From Nitrosomonas sp. (GTDB lineage Bacteria; Pseudomonadota; Gammaproteobacteria; Burkholderiales; Nitrosomonadaceae): a stretch of DNA of 54,769 nt. The position numbers and the translations under genes were made by a program. The notes beneath the pieces were generated by a model. That model saw only the letters and a program-made list of their open reading frames with translations. It had not been told where the DNA came from and made no database searches. Location of the stretch: positions 1-54,769 of the forward strand of contig JAJSDU010000018.1 of the NCBI GenBank assembly GCA_028577615.1, given 5' to 3'. Each line of letters begins with the position of its first letter. The first letter of the stretch is position 1. Below are positions 7,724 through 17,875 of the stretch, in pieces.

Positions 7724-8983
7724 TCACGCTATCGAGAAAGGATTCAAAAACTGCCTGCCCCATAGCAGTTTCTTGTCAACTGCGCTGAGTTCAGCTTCTT
7801 CACACACACCATCCCAATGCCGTTTGATTGCAGAAATTATCTTTTCAAAAATGGCGCGTGCTTGCACTTCGGAGAGCAGAAAGTTATGCGCGGTCTCAAG
7901 GCAGGATTTTAATTGGCTAAGATTATTATTACCGGAGATGAGCATGGCCTGTGAGGCTTCATTGCCGGTGCGGCCTTGCGGACAAATATCATAAGCCGGT
8001 GTAAGCGTCAGCTCCTTGCCATTCCAGAATGCGGCATGATTGCGCGCATGATCATCCGTGTTGCCACAAAGAATATTAAAGACGAGGCGCGAAAAGACTT
8101 CCTCAAGTGTCGCTTTCGGATCAGTAAAACGATGGCGGATAATTTCCGCAAAGGTTTCATAGCTTGCATAACGCGCCATCATGTCATCCAGACCAAACAG
8201 TGTCAGTGCCGAGACCATCGCTTTACGCGCCCAGCCTTGATCTTTCGGTTTGCGGTCAAAGCGCTCTATTAAAAGCACATCTTTATTGGCAGCCTTGATG
8301 AGCTTTACAGGCGCAACATTCAAGCCAGATAACGAAGCGAGCCGCATAGCGATAAATTCAGCTTTGACAACACTATACAAGTCAGTGCTGGAAGAAAACT
8401 TGGCGACGTATTTTTTTCCTTGATCCTGGATTAATGCCTTTGGACGTGTCCCGCCGATGGAACTGCCATGGAAGAGTGCCTGATCCAATTCAGGTGTGAG
8501 CGGGACGCCCTTTTCAACCCGTTCAACCGATTCAATGAGTTCTTCCATGCTCACATTGTTTGTTGAGCGCGGTATATACTCGGTTGGTGAACGCTGAAAA
8601 TCGAGCGCACCGATACGATCAGAGCCAGATTCCAATAAATAGGTCAATTCACCCAGCTCGCCGGTATCCGTGCTTGCACCTTTGCGCCCCAGTTTTTTGT
8701 TGATGATGACGCGCCGCCCCCACGCATCCGGCGCAGCATCCCGAATACAGCCCGGCATGGTCAAGCCTTCGTGCAGGGGCAATACCCCTGCTTTTAAAGG
8801 TAATTCCGGTTCGTAAATTGCAATGGCTGGTTTTTTGCCGCGGGCACGCTCAAGGTAGCTCTTACCGTAGTTAAACAGGATATTGCCGTTATCCGCTTCG
8901 AGCCTTCCTGCAACGACAGGCTCCGTTTCATCCGGCAGCCATATCCAGACATAAGCTTCTTTGTCATGATTAGAAATCATCAT
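7724..8983 (-). CDS. hipA: HipA-family serine/threonine kinase toxin
   Basis: A 419-residue HipA-type kinase. The N-terminal couple_hipA region (about 10-110) is followed by the glycine-rich loop GSSIGGTRPKA, an ATP-binding Lys in KYVAKFSS, the catalytic NTDDHARNH with Asp310-Asp311, and the metal-binding PAYDICPQ. In characterised members the kinase phosphorylates an aminoacyl-tRNA synthetase and halts growth. Length and motifs appear intact, so it should be functional. Its start overlaps the end of the upstream HTH gene by 14 bases, giving the standard antitoxin-first order. Control is expected through the palindromic sites at 9320-9452. Confidence 0.88.
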   Translation of the reverse strand: MMISNHDKEAYVWIWLPDETEPVVAGRLEADNGNILFNYGKSYLERARGKKPAIAIYEPELPLKAGVLPLHEGLTMPGCIRDAAPDAWGRRVIINKKLGRKGASTDTGELGELTYLLESGSDRIGALDFQRSPTEYIPRSTNNVSMEELIESVERVEKGVPLTPELDQALFHGSSIGGTRPKALIQDQGKKYVAKFSSSTDLYSVVKAEFIAMRLASLSGLNVAPVKLIKAANKDVLLIERFDRKPKDQGWARKAMVSALTLFGLDDMMARYASYETFAEIIRHRFTDPKATLEEVFSRLVFNILCGNTDDHARNHAAFWNGKELTLTPAYDICPQGRTGNEASQAMLISGNNNLSQLKSCLETAHNFLLSEVQARAIFEKIISAIKRHWDGVCEEAELSAVDKKLLWGRQFLNPFSIA

Positions 8984-9308
8984 GCACCACCTTGGATTTT
9001 TTGCGCACGGACTTTGGCAATAACGACAGCTTATCTTCAGTTTGGCGAATATGCCTGGTCAGCGTGGTTTCATCGGCATCAAACAGCTTTACACCGACGA
9101 TGACCGCCACTTCGAATACAGCTCCGATCTCGCATTTAAGATCGCCTTTTTCGATACGTTGCAACAACCCCCTGGAAATACCGGCACGATCTGCAACCTC
9201 TTGCGCGGTAAGTTTTCGTTCTTTTCGTGCAGCGCGAATCAACCCGCCGAGGAGGAAAGACGCTTCACGACTATAACGCGAGTAGGTTCGTGTAATTGAT
9301 TTTGGCAT
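8970..9308 (-). CDS. hipB: HipB-like helix-turn-helix antitoxin
   Basis: A 112-residue Xre-family DNA-binding protein. The helix-turn-helix covers about residues 25-80 (LTAQEVADRAGISRGLLQRIEKGD), and a charged tail ending in VRKKSKVVHDDF overlaps the hipA start. It should bind and neutralise HipA and repress its own promoter. The tail, rich in Lys and Arg, is longer than in E. coli HipB (88 residues) and may contact the toxin. The four TATATA-centred near-palindromes just upstream are the obvious operators. Confidence 0.85.
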   Translation of the reverse strand: MPKSITRTYSRYSREASFLLGGLIRAARKERKLTAQEVADRAGISRGLLQRIEKGDLKCEIGAVFEVAVIVGVKLFDADETTLTRHIRQTEDKLSLLPKSVRKKSKVVHDDF

Positions 9309-9319
9309 CGTTTTATATC

Positions 9320-9452
9320 TGGTTCATATATAAACCACAAAGTGCTTTTATGGTCATTCTATGAATCACCATAATAGCTATTGCGTTCTATGTCAAGAGA
9401 ACACTGATCTTTATATAGATCATAAAATAGCTTAATGACCTATATAAAGACC
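9320..9452 (-). promoter_or_regulatory. hipBA promoter/operator array
   Basis: Four symmetric AT-rich sites precede hipB: TGGTTCATATATAAACCA (9320-9337), an imperfect 23-bp palindrome (9350-9372), GATCTTTATATAGATC (9406-9421), and GACCTATATAAAGACC (9437-9452), which is the previous site inverted with 14 of 16 matches. Multiple spaced palindromes are the usual binding sites for HipB-type repressors, allowing cooperative or looped repression. The exact -35/-10 boxes cannot be fixed by eye. Confidence 0.6.
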
Positions 9453-9707
9453 AGATTCTGCGCAAGAGATACTTTTCGGCGTCTCAGACTACGAATCAAT
9501 GCGGCTCGCGGGGCCAAAAGATCAGCAGCCTGTTAATCCTTATGGCGTAAGGATCTGCGTGTATTACGTCCTCTCGCGCCGCACAGCAACGGACGCAACA
9601 CTATCCGCATATTCAAAAAAGTGATAAGCAAATGAAAATTTATTGGTTCCTATTATAAAGATGAACTGATAAATTCTCGCTCCACAAAACATGGATTATT
9701 CAGCATC

Positions 9708-9899
9708 ATGACACACGACACGACATCACAAGATAACCACCCTGCCTCCCGCGATATCGGCCAGGAAGTTCTGCGCGCTATCGCCGGCATCCAGTTTGGT
9801 TCGGTCGAGATTATCATCCATGCGGGTCAGGTTGTGCAGATCGAGTGCCGGGAAAAAATCCGCATCCATGCTGCGAACAGCTTTCGCAAGCCGGAATAA
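9708..9899 (+). CDS. YezD-family (DUF2292) small protein
   Basis: A 63-residue protein whose core (about 19-50: EVLRAIAGIQFGSVEIIIHAG, ending QIECREKIR) matches the YezD/DUF2292 family. Members are often encoded beside sulfate or sulfonate uptake and cysteine genes. Here it opens the sulfur block and lies 112 bases before the porin gene. Its biochemical role is not established. The region 9453-9707 contains only a short GC hairpin at 9536-9554 and no other recognisable signal. Confidence 0.72.
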   Translation: MTHDTTSQDNHPASRDIGQEVLRAIAGIQFGSVEIIIHAGQVVQIECREKIRIHAANSFRKPE

Positions 9900-10011
9900 T
9901 GCACTGCCGCACTAATCCGTTCGTATCACATCGACCAGATAACTGGAGAATAAAAATCAACACGCAACAATGGCCTGACCGGAACACCGGAAGAACATTC
10001 AGGAGAAAATT

Positions 10012-11628
10012 ATGAAACCTGTCTGGCGAATCGTTTCGCTTTTGCTGGCTACGACAGCAAGCCTGCTGCCCACCGCCGCTGCACTGGCAAATGAGCGCGT
10101 TCATTCAAACAACAATCCGGCAACCCCGCAATCCGTCGTACTGGTCGCGCAGGCCGGCGCAGCGGCGCAGGATGCGGAAAAATGGGCTGTAAAACCCGAA
10201 AACCAGCCTGCGGCGCAACCCGTTCAATCCGCTCCCGCGCAACCGGAAGCACCGCAGAAATCGACTTACTTTCAGCGTGCGCGCAGTTATGCCACGCACC
10301 CGGAGTCCGATCCGCCGCGTTATGTGCGCAATCTGGCGAAGACAGATATCGAGGCATTCAAGCATCTTGACTGGCTCGATGTCGGCCTTGACTACCGGGT
10401 GCGCTATGAGCTGCGTGATGGCGATATAAGGCGCAACAGACTGATAACCGACGACAATTTTCTGCTGCGCACACGCGCCTATGTCGGTATCAGAAACATT
10501 ATCGATCCTTTCCGTTTTGCGATCGAATTTGAAGACGCGCGCGCTTATAACAGCGCTTTCCCCAGAGACAACCGCGACTGGAATGCGTTCGAACTGATAC
10601 AGACCTATGGCGAACTGTATTTCAAGGACGCACTGGGAAAAGACGATCTGGGCAATAACCGTCCGATCCGCATCCGCGGCGGGCGTATGGCCTGGGAAGC
10701 CGTCGACAGACGTTTGCTCGGCAACAACCAGTGGCGCAACACGACCAATAACTTCGAAGGTTTCCGGGTCACGCTCGGACAGGAAGCAAACGACTGGGAA
10801 CTGGATGCCTGGGGAATGCAACCCGTTATCCGCGACATCAACAGCTTTGACGAGCGCAACAAAAGCCAATGGTTTTATGGCGCGGTGGGGCACTGGCGGA
10901 AATGGTCCGATGTCATCACGATACAGCCTTATTACATGGCGTTGATGCAGGATGACAAGGGTGGACAACAAGCCAGCCGGGAAATACATTCACCGGGTAT
11001 ACGCGCTTACGGTGTACTGCCCAGAACCAATATTGATTATGATCTGGGCGCCATTTATCAATTCGGGCGCGACAACGGCCAGACCAAATCCGCCTGGTCG
11101 TACCTGGTCGAACTGGGCTATACCTTCAAGCACGACTGGAAGCCACGGCTGAGCGCTTTTTATGGCTTTGTCAGCGGCGACCGCAATCCGAACGACAACG
11201 TGGACAATCGCTTCGAACGGTTCTTCGGCTTTGCGCGCCCCTGGTCACCCGACGACAATCTGGTGATGGAAAACGTCAAGGCGCCCAAGATCGTGTTCGA
11301 GTTCTCTCCACACAAGGATGTTTCGATAGACGGCGGTTACAGCTGGTTCTGGCTGGCCAGCGACACCGACCGCTTCAATAACCTTTTGAGCGTCTCCACG
11401 CCAACCACCCTCAACCGCGATCCGACCGGGCAGAGTGGTGATTTTCTGGGTCAATCCATTAACGCCCGCATCAACTACAAGCTGGCGCCACTGGTTGACA
11501 CCACAGTCGGATATTCGCACTGGATGAACGGCGCGTTCGTCAAGAACAGACAACTGGCCGCGCTGGGCGATTCGAACGACAGCACCAATTTTTTCTACGT
11601 TGAAGTATCCATTCGAGCATTTAAATAA
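10012..11628 (+). CDS. Outer-membrane beta-barrel porin (alginate-export-like), probable sulfate porin
   Basis: A 538-residue protein with a signal peptide (residues 1-27, cut near ALA-NE), an Ala/Pro/Gln-rich linker (about 45-90), and a long beta-rich region with alternating aromatic and charged strands, ending with the alternating strand [12 protein letters not shown]. The terminal part of a barrel strand at the very C-terminus is typical of outer-membrane proteins. The pattern resembles the alginate_exp (AlgE/OprD-like) family. It lies 28 bases upstream of the sulfate-binding protein, so I infer it lets sulfate or organosulfur anions across the outer membrane. The substrate is inferred from context only. 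Confidence 0.75.
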   Translation: MKPVWRIVSLLLATTASLLPTAAALANERVHSNNNPATPQSVVLVAQAGAAAQDAEKWAVKPENQPAAQPVQSAPAQPEAPQKSTYFQRARSYATHPESDPPRYVRNLAKTDIEAFKHLDWLDVGLDYRVRYELRDGDIRRNRLITDDNFLLRTRAYVGIRNIIDPFRFAIEFEDARAYNSAFPRDNRDWNAFELIQTYGELYFKDALGKDDLGNNRPIRIRGGRMAWEAVDRRLLGNNQWRNTTNNFEGFRVTLGQEANDWELDAWGMQPVIRDINSFDERNKSQWFYGAVGHWRKWSDVITIQPYYMALMQDDKGGQQASREIHSPGIRAYGVLPRTNIDYDLGAIYQFGRDNGQTKSAWSYLVELGYTFKHDWKPRLSAFYGFVSGDRNPNDNVDNRFERFFGFARPWSPDDNLVMENVKAPKIVFEFSPHKDVSIDGGYSWFWLASDTDRFNNLLSVSTPTTLNRDPTGQSGDFLGQSINARINYKLAPLVDTTVGYSHWMNGAFVKNRQLAALGDSNDSTNFFYVEVSIRAFK

Positions 11629-11656
11629 ACCACATCACACAAGTAAAGGAAAAATC

Positions 11657-12664
11657 ATGACTATTCATTCATGGAAAATATGGCCAAAAATCATATTGCT
11701 GGCAACAACCCTGATCATCGGCCCGGAAGCATTCGCTGAAAAGACTTTGCTGAATGTCTCCTACGACCCGACGCGCGAACTGTATCAGGAATTCAATCCC
11801 GCCTTTGCCAGATACTGGCAAGCACAGACCGGTGAAAAAATCAGAATCAATCAATCCCACGGCGGCTCCGGCAAACAGGCGCGCTCGGTGATCGACGGAC
11901 TGGAAGCCGACGTCGTCACGCTCGCCCTGGCTGTCGATATCGACGCCATCGCCGAACACAGCAAACAGTTGCCGGACAATTGGCAGACCCGTCTGCCGCA
12001 AAACAGCTCACCCTATACATCCACCATCATTTTTCTGGTGCGCAAGGGAAATCCGAAAGGCATCAAAGACTGGAATGATCTCGCCAGACCGGGTGTCGCG
12101 GTGATTACCCCGAACCCTAAAACCTCCGGCGGCGCACGTTGGAATTATCTGGCTGCATGGGAATTCGGCAAACAAAAATTTGGTGAAGACAGGGCAAAAG
12201 ATTTTGTTAAGGACATCTTCAAAAACGTTCCTGTACTGGACTCCGGCGCACGCGGTTCAGCGACGACATTTATCGAACGCGGTATCGGTGATGTGCTGAT
12301 TTCATGGGAAAACGAAGCTTTCCTGGCACTCAAGGAATACGGCAGCGATAAATTTGAAATCGTTATTCCGTCGTTCAGCATCCTGGCTGAACCCACTGTC
12401 GCCCTGGTCGACAGAGTCGTCGACAAAAAAGGCACACGCCAGGTTGCAGAAGCTTATCTGCAATATCTTTATACGGATGAAGGACAGGAAATCGCCGCCC
12501 GGCATTTCTACCGGCCAACCAATGAAAAGATAGCCGAGAAATACGCCAACCAGTTCCCAACCATCAAACTGTTCAAAGTCGATGACGCCTTTGGTAGCTG
12601 GAAAAATGCACAGAAAGTGCACTTCGATGATGGCGGCACGTTTGATCAGATCTATTTACAGTAA
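11657..12664 (+). CDS. sbp: Sulfate ABC transporter periplasmic substrate-binding protein
   Basis: A 335-residue protein from the ATG at 11657 (an earlier in-frame start at 11600 would overlap the porin; the RBS AAAGGAAAAA favours 11657). The signal peptide ends near AFA-EK (residue 27). The mature part has the Sbp/CysP signatures [11 protein letters not shown] near the N-terminus, [12 protein letters not shown], and [16 protein letters not shown]. It captures sulfate (or thiosulfate) in the periplasm and delivers it to the CysT/CysW/CysA complex encoded 1.4 kb downstream. Two small genes separate it from the permeases. Confidence 0.92.
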   Translation: MTIHSWKIWPKIILLATTLIIGPEAFAEKTLLNVSYDPTRELYQEFNPAFARYWQAQTGEKIRINQSHGGSGKQARSVIDGLEADVVTLALAVDIDAIAEHSKQLPDNWQTRLPQNSSPYTSTIIFLVRKGNPKGIKDWNDLARPGVAVITPNPKTSGGARWNYLAAWEFGKQKFGEDRAKDFVKDIFKNVPVLDSGARGSATTFIERGIGDVLISWENEAFLALKEYGSDKFEIVIPSFSILAEPTVALVDRVVDKKGTRQVAEAYLQYLYTDEGQEIAARHFYRPTNEKIAEKYANQFPTIKLFKVDDAFGSWKNAQKVHFDDGGTFDQIYLQ

Positions 12665-12732
12665 AACTGAAGGGAGGCGCTGCGTGGATGCATCCTCCCG
12701 TAAATAATACACAAGTAGTGTAAGGAAAAAAG

Positions 12733-13047
12733 ATGCAGGCATTAATTGTTGGCGGAGACAAGGTCGAATCAATCAAGCGTCAAGTCATTGCGCAGGGATA
12801 CAACCCTGTCGAACACTGGAGCGGCCGCAAAAAAGGATTTCTCAATCGTTCACTGTCAAGCCGCACGCGGTTGATCGTCCTGGTTTGCGATTACATCAAC
12901 CACAGTCTGGCGCTCAAGTTGAAGAACAAAGCACAGCGACAGGGCATTCCGGTTGTCTACAGCCGCCATTGCGTTCATGAACTCAGGGATAAATTATCAA
13001 ACAGGCAGGCAATCGATGATGCGTGTTGTTGCTGCTACAGCTTTTAA
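12733..13047 (+). CDS. DUF2325 protein with a terminal Cys cluster
   Basis: A 104-residue DUF2325-type protein. The start (MQALIVGGDKVESIKRQV) and the LIVLVCDYINH and GIPVVYSRHCVHEL segments fit a small Rossmann-like fold. Four adjacent cysteines (98-101) sit six residues from the end, which is unusual and could bind a metal or carry sulfur. DUF2325 proteins are found beside sulfate and sulfonate transport genes, but no function is established. The RBS is AAGGAAAAAAG. The 68-base gap after sbp holds only a weak 6-bp stem. Confidence 0.72.
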   Translation: MQALIVGGDKVESIKRQVIAQGYNPVEHWSGRKKGFLNRSLSSRTRLIVLVCDYINHSLALKLKNKAQRQGIPVVYSRHCVHELRDKLSNRQAIDDACCCCYSF

Positions 13048-13131
13048 CGTTATGCGCATACAACGGCGCGGTAAAAGATAAACACGCCGCGCATTCATTA
13101 TTGATAACTTGCCCGACAGGAGTTTTTTTCC

Positions 13132-14010
13132 ATGAATTCTATCGCACACCAACCCTTTGCCGTTAAGGACGAATTTGATTTGATCCACTCCGCCACCGAT
13201 TTTACGTTGGAGCGCGCAGAGGATGGCTGGATCAGCGGATACTTTTTCCGTTGCAAACTGACCAGTGCATTCCAGCCGGTTTTCAGCGTTGCCAGCAATA
13301 TGACCATCGGACACACGGCCTACATCCGTTCTCAGATAAACGACGAGATCGCGCTCTGGCCCTGGCAGGTTTTTTCCCAGGCTTCAACGGATGTTCAATT
13401 GGTGGAACTGGATCGTTTATGCCGCGCAGTTCATGCATTGAATTATTTCAAGACAGTCTCCGATTCGGAACAACTTTTTCTGGTCGTACATCCGCGTCTT
13501 CTGGAAAGCATCAAGACCGATCACGGACGCACGTTCGAAAATTTTCTTGATTTGATCGGCGTGCGTACATCCCGGGTAACCATCGAGATACCACCGGCCG
13601 TCAACCGGGATCCGGTTCTGCTGTATCAGGTCATCAACAATTACCGTGCGCGCGGCTATCGGGTCTCGGCAAATTACACCCCTGCTGGCGCACCTGGCTC
13701 TTTCAGTTCCGTTAACTGGCTGACAAGACCCGAGAGTTTAACACCGGACATTGTGCGCATCGACGCGGATGAATTATTCCGCGCCGGCAGCGGCGCTGAC
13801 GCCTTTGCCGAAAACGCCATACGTGCCGGTTTGCGGCTGCTGGTATGGAATATCGACACCCCGCGTCAGCTTGCCGCCGCCAGGGATATCGGCGCGGATT
13901 ACCTGCTCGGAAATTATCTTGGATCGCCTGTACGTGCGGTTTCAACCATATCTCCCGAACTGATCCGCGACACCCTGCAAGCAGAAGTGGCAAGAAAAGC
14001 AGACTTATAA
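13132..14010 (+). CDS. Degenerate EAL-domain protein in the sulfate operon
   Basis: A 292-residue protein with the EAL fold outline: LTSAFQPVFSV at about 43-53, a middle strand LFLVVHPRLLES, RVTIEIPP, and a closing segment IGADYLLGNYLGSPV that corresponds to the usual QG(Y/F)xxxxP. The signature ExL is replaced by TAY (62-64), and the catalytic acidic DDFG-type site is missing. It should therefore not hydrolyse c-di-GMP and may bind it or act as a protein-interaction domain. It lies between DUF2325 and cysT, in the same direction. An inactive EAL protein in a sulfate transport operon suggests regulation of uptake. Confidence 0.72.
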   Translation: MNSIAHQPFAVKDEFDLIHSATDFTLERAEDGWISGYFFRCKLTSAFQPVFSVASNMTIGHTAYIRSQINDEIALWPWQVFSQASTDVQLVELDRLCRAVHALNYFKTVSDSEQLFLVVHPRLLESIKTDHGRTFENFLDLIGVRTSRVTIEIPPAVNRDPVLLYQVINNYRARGYRVSANYTPAGAPGSFSSVNWLTRPESLTPDIVRIDADELFRAGSGADAFAENAIRAGLRLLVWNIDTPRQLAAARDIGADYLLGNYLGSPVRAVSTISPELIRDTLQAEVARKADL

Positions 14011-14039
14011 CCGAAACAAACGCAAAAGGAGTTTTTAAC

Positions 14040-14873
14040 TTGAGCACATTCAAACAGCACAGTGTTTTACCGGGATTCAACCTGGCGCTGGGATTTACCC
14101 TGATTTATCTGAGCCTGATTGTTCTGATTCCCCTCTCGGCGGCATTCTTTCGCACCGCCGAACTGACCTGGACAGAATTCTGGACAGTCGTGACGACACC
14201 GCGCGTACTGGCTTCCTACCGTCTGACGTTCGGCGCATCGTTTGCCGCGGCGCTAACCAACGCCCTATTCGGATTGCTGATCGCCTGGGTGCTGGTACGC
14301 TACCAATTTACCGGCAAACGGCTGATTGATGCATTAATTGATTTGCCGTTCGCCCTGCCCACCGCCGTGGCAGGCATCGCCCTGACCGCGCTCTATGCCG
14401 GAAACGGCTGGATCGGGCAGTTTCTCGAACCGCTCGGCATCAAGGTTGCTTTTACCCCGATCGGCATTTACGTTGCACTGACTTTCATCGGCCTGCCATT
14501 TGTCGTGCGCACGGTACAGCCCGTGCTCGAGGATATCGAGACCGAACTGGAAGAAGCCGCGGCGATGCTCGGCGCAAACCGGTTGCAGATATTTCTGCGG
14601 ATTATTTTCCCGGCAATCTTTCCGGCGTTGATGACGGGTTTTGCACTCGCCTTTGCGCGCGCTATCGGCGAGTATGGTTCGGTGATTTTCATTGCAGGTA
14701 ATATGCCGATGGTCTCGGAAATTACGCCGCTGCTGATTATCACCAAGCTGGAGCAGTATGATTACGCCGGAGCAACGGCCATCGCTGTCGTCATGCTGGT
14801 CATTTCGTTCATACTGCTGCTGATCGTCAATCTGCTGCAATGGTGGAGCCGCCACCGTAACGCGCTCGCATGA
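14040..14873 (+). CDS. cysT: Sulfate ABC transporter permease CysT
   Basis: A 277-residue permease starting at TTG 14040, directly after an AAGGAG RBS; the longer frame upstream overlaps the EAL-like gene and is rejected. It has about six membrane segments and the binding-protein-dependent transport motif [20 protein letters not shown], where the EAA loop contacts the ATPase. The segment [16 protein letters not shown] is typical of CysT (CysU). With CysW it forms the sulfate channel in the inner membrane. Eleven bases separate it from cysW. Confidence 0.92.
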   Translation: MSTFKQHSVLPGFNLALGFTLIYLSLIVLIPLSAAFFRTAELTWTEFWTVVTTPRVLASYRLTFGASFAAALTNALFGLLIAWVLVRYQFTGKRLIDALIDLPFALPTAVAGIALTALYAGNGWIGQFLEPLGIKVAFTPIGIYVALTFIGLPFVVRTVQPVLEDIETELEEAAAMLGANRLQIFLRIIFPAIFPALMTGFALAFARAIGEYGSVIFIAGNMPMVSEITPLLIITKLEQYDYAGATAIAVVMLVISFILLLIVNLLQWWSRHRNALA

Positions 14874-14883
14874 GAGACCTGCC

Positions 14884-15753
14884 ATGACGACAATAACGAT
14901 TTCATATCCTGATAAAGCGCGGCGCACAGCCATTACCCAGGAACCGGTCTGGGTGCGCCGGACGTTGATCAGCTTGGCGCTCATATTTCTGGCGCTGTTT
15001 CTGTTCGTTCCGCTGATTTCCGTATTTTACGAAGCGCTTAAAAAAGGCGTCGATGTTTATTTCGCCGCGATCACCGAACCTGATGCGCGCGCGGCCATCC
15101 GGCTCACCTTGATCGCGGCGGCGATTGCCGTGCCGCTCAATCTGATTTTTGGCGTTGCGGCAGCCTGGGCGATCGCCAAATTCGAATTCCGCGGCAAAAA
15201 CATTCTGACAACCCTGATTGATTTGCCCTTCTCGGTTTCTCCCATCATCGCCGGATTGATTTACGTGCTCGTATTCGGATTGCAGGGCTGGCTGGGGCCG
15301 TGGCTGGCTGAACACGACATCAAAATCATCTTTGCGGTACCGGGTATCGTACTGGCGACGGTTTTTGTCACGGTGCCGTTTATCGCGCGTGAACTTATCC
15401 CGCTGATGCAGGCACAAGGCACCGAAGAGGAAGAAGCCGCGGTCATACTCGGCGCCAGCGGCTGGCAGACTTTCTGGCGCATTACGCTGCCCAACATCAA
15501 ATGGGGTCTGCTGTACGGTGTTATTCTGTGCAACGCGCGGGCAATGGGGGAATTCGGCGCGGTCAGCGTCGTTTCCGGTCACATCCGCGGGCAGACCAAC
15601 ACACTGCCGCTGCACGTCGAGATTCTTTATAACGAATACAACTACGCAGCCGCCTTTGCCGTCGCATCGCTTCTGGCGCTGCTCGCGCTGATCACACTTG
15701 CCATCAAAACGTTCGTGGAATCCAAAGTCACGCAACAAAAAACAAAAGAGTAA
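14884..15753 (+). CDS. cysW: Sulfate ABC transporter permease CysW
   Basis: A 289-residue permease with about six membrane segments, the CysW-type segment [18 protein letters not shown], and an EAA loop ([20 protein letters not shown]). [20 protein letters not shown] is another hallmark of sulfate permeases. It is the second half of the membrane channel with CysT. The gene starts 10 bases after the cysT stop and is followed 15 bases later by the ATPase, so the three are one transcriptional unit. Confidence 0.93.
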   Translation: MTTITISYPDKARRTAITQEPVWVRRTLISLALIFLALFLFVPLISVFYEALKKGVDVYFAAITEPDARAAIRLTLIAAAIAVPLNLIFGVAAAWAIAKFEFRGKNILTTLIDLPFSVSPIIAGLIYVLVFGLQGWLGPWLAEHDIKIIFAVPGIVLATVFVTVPFIARELIPLMQAQGTEEEEAAVILGASGWQTFWRITLPNIKWGLLYGVILCNARAMGEFGAVSVVSGHIRGQTNTLPLHVEILYNEYNYAAAFAVASLLALLALITLAIKTFVESKVTQQKTKE

Positions 15754-15767
15754 AAAGGAAAACCATC

Positions 15768-16856
15768 ATGAGTATTGAAATACGCCACCTTTCCAAGCAA
15801 TTCGGCACGTTCGCGGCGCTACGCGATGTGAATCTTGAAATTCAGTCTGGAGAGCTGCTCGCCTTATTGGGCCCCTCCGGCTCCGGTAAAACCACTTTGC
15901 TGCGCGTGATCGCCGGGCTCGAAACCGCCGATTCGGGCCAGGTGCTGTTCAATAATGAAGACACAACCCGCCAGTCCATCCGTGACCGGCAGGTCGGCTT
16001 TGTGTTCCAGCATTACGCGCTGTTTCGCAACATGACCATTTTCGAAAATGTCGCGTTTGGCCTGCGCGTCCGGCCTAAGGACTGCCGCCTGAAAGACGCG
16101 GAAATCCGCGAACGCGTCACCAATCTGCTGCAACTGGTCCAGCTGGACTGGCTGGCCGACCGTTATCCGCATCAACTCTCCGGCGGGCAGCGCCAGCGCA
16201 TCGCACTGGCGCGCGCCTTGGCCGTGGAACCCAAGGTATTGCTACTGGACGAGCCGTTTGGCGCGCTCGATGCCAAAGTGCGCAAGGAATTGCGCATCTG
16301 GCTGCGGAGATTGCATGACGATATGCACATCACCAGCGTTTTTGTCACGCATGACCAGGAAGAGGCGCTGGAAGTCTCCGATCGGGTCGTTGTCATGAAC
16401 GAAGGACGGATCGAACAGATTGGCACACCCGATGCAGTCTACGAACAGCCCGCCAATCCTTTCGTGTATGAGTTTCTCGGCCATGTCAATCTGTTTCATG
16501 GCCGCATACATCGCGGGCGCGCAATAATCAGTGATATCGAAATTGAAGCGCCGGAGCACGCCGAAGCAGAAAATTTGGCTGCGATTGCCTATGTCAGACC
16601 GCATGATATCGAGATAGATCGCGTGACAAACGGTGAATCGGCATTGGCGGCACACATTGTTCATATCGTTTCGATTGGTCCGATTGTCCGGCTGGAACTG
16701 GCGCACGATGACAGCTCAAACAAAAACCTTGTCCAGGTTGAAATCAGCAAAGATCGTTTTCGTGAGTTGCAACTGACCAAAGGCGACCGGGTTTACATCA
16801 AACCACGCAGGCTGGAGTTGTTTCCCAGTCATGCGTCCGCCAATTCCATCCATTAA
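15768..16856 (+). CDS. cysA: Sulfate/thiosulfate ABC transporter ATPase CysA
   Basis: A 362-residue ATPase with Walker A GPSGSGKT (35-42), a Q-loop (VFQHYALF), signature LSGGQRQR, Walker [12 protein letters not shown] and the switch His in [10 protein letters not shown]. The region after about 240 is the TOBE-like regulatory domain of CysA/MalK-type ATPases. It powers sulfate import through CysT/CysW. The RBS is AAAGGAAAA. The next gene, a serine acetyltransferase, follows after only 18 bases, which ties sulfate import to cysteine precursor synthesis. Confidence 0.94.
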   Translation: MSIEIRHLSKQFGTFAALRDVNLEIQSGELLALLGPSGSGKTTLLRVIAGLETADSGQVLFNNEDTTRQSIRDRQVGFVFQHYALFRNMTIFENVAFGLRVRPKDCRLKDAEIRERVTNLLQLVQLDWLADRYPHQLSGGQRQRIALARALAVEPKVLLLDEPFGALDAKVRKELRIWLRRLHDDMHITSVFVTHDQEEALEVSDRVVVMNEGRIEQIGTPDAVYEQPANPFVYEFLGHVNLFHGRIHRGRAIISDIEIEAPEHAEAENLAAIAYVRPHDIEIDRVTNGESALAAHIVHIVSIGPIVRLELAHDDSSNKNLVQVEISKDRFRELQLTKGDRVYIKPRRLELFPSHASANSIH

Positions 16857-16874
16857 TCATATACGTTTGAAAGC

Positions 16875-17795
16875 ATGGCATCTGTAGATTCAATACCGCA
16901 CCTTCCACCGATAGGCGCTATCGTCAACGAGCTGCGCATTTTGCGGCAGAAATCTCTGGAACATCGTCAGCGACTGAACAATCCTCCAAAACTACCTTCA
17001 CGCAAAGTGCTGGCAAAGATTGTTGATAACCTGAGCGCCGCACTGTTTCCGAATCGTTTGGGCATTCCCGGCTTGACCGACGAGAGCATAGATTTTTTTG
17101 TAGGCCACATGCTGGATATAGCGCTGCGCGATTTATCCATCGAAGTGCAGCGCGAGCTTTACTTTATTTCAGGCGCGAAAACTTCCGGCAGTTCTATCCA
17201 ATTACAGACAGCCGGAATCATCACTGCATTCGCTGCGCGGCTTCCTGAAATCCGGTCGTTTCTGGAAAGCGATATTCACGCCGCCTATCAAGGTGATCCC
17301 GCCGCGCGCAGCATTGATGAGGTGCTGGTCTGCTATCCCGGCATAACAGCGATTATCCATTACCGCCTCGCGCACGAATTGCATAAGCTTGAAACGCATC
17401 TGATAGCGCGCATGATTTCTGAAATCGCACATTCTTTGACCGGAATAGAAATACATCCAGGCGCACAGATTGGTGGAAGTTTTTTTATCGATCACGGCAC
17501 AGGCGTTGTTATCGGCGAAACAGCCGTCATTGGCCGGAATGTGCGGCTATATCAAGCTGTAACTCTGGGGGCGAAAAGCTTCCCGGTTGACGAACAAGGA
17601 ACACTGGTAAAAGGTAATTTGCGTCACCCTATCGTTGAGGATAATGTCGTAATTTACGCAGGCACGACCATTCTTGGCCGCATTACGATCGGTCGAGGAT
17701 CAACCATAGGCGGCAATGTATGGCTGACACACAGCATTCCGCCAAACAGTCGTATCACGCAAGCACAAATGCATCATGAAAAAAACGGCGCATGA
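16875..17795 (+). CDS. cysE: Serine O-acetyltransferase (EpsC/CysE type)
   Basis: A 306-residue serine acetyltransferase. The N-terminal helical part (1-185) contains YPGITAIIHYRLAHELH. The C-terminal left-handed beta-helix (about 190-295) has hexapeptide repeats, with GIEIHPGAQIGGSFFIDHGTG and VVIGETAVIG. It transfers acetyl from acetyl-CoA to serine, giving O-acetylserine, the acceptor of sulfide in cysteine synthesis. Serine acetyltransferases are recurring neighbours of Family 2A encapsulins, and here the shell gene is next, 113 bases on. O-acetylserine or its N-acetyl form is also the usual inducer of CysB, whose gene closes the block. Confidence 0.88.
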   Translation: MASVDSIPHLPPIGAIVNELRILRQKSLEHRQRLNNPPKLPSRKVLAKIVDNLSAALFPNRLGIPGLTDESIDFFVGHMLDIALRDLSIEVQRELYFISGAKTSGSSIQLQTAGIITAFAARLPEIRSFLESDIHAAYQGDPAARSIDEVLVCYPGITAIIHYRLAHELHKLETHLIARMISEIAHSLTGIEIHPGAQIGGSFFIDHGTGVVIGETAVIGRNVRLYQAVTLGAKSFPVDEQGTLVKGNLRHPIVEDNVVIYAGTTILGRITIGRGSTIGGNVWLTHSIPPNSRITQAQMHHEKNGA

Positions 17796-17856
17796 ACCCA
17801 TACTATATATTTTATTCGTATATAGATATAACCAATATTTATTTATAATTTTTTTG

Positions 17857-17875
17857 TTTGTTTCATTGAAACAAA
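17857..17875 (+). promoter_or_regulatory. 19-bp palindrome before the encapsulin gene
   Basis: TTTGTTTCA (17857-17865), one central base, then TGAAACAAA (17867-17875): a perfect 9-bp inverted repeat in a very AT-rich 113-base gap, 34 bases before the encapsulin ATG. It may be an operator for the CysB-type regulator or a promoter-linked hairpin. The gap also contains TATA-rich stretches that could serve as a -10. The encapsulin has a clear RBS (CCGGAG). Confidence 0.5.

Noticed and set aside
9536-9554. Hairpin ATCCTTA/TAAGGAT as a terminator
   Set aside because: No T-run and no gene ends next to it; left unassigned.
10105-10989. 294-codon minus-strand ORF
   Set aside because: Antisense of the porin gene, no recognisable motif.
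14902-15738. 278-codon minus-strand ORF
   Set aside because: Antisense of cysW; Arg/Gln-rich and not protein-like.
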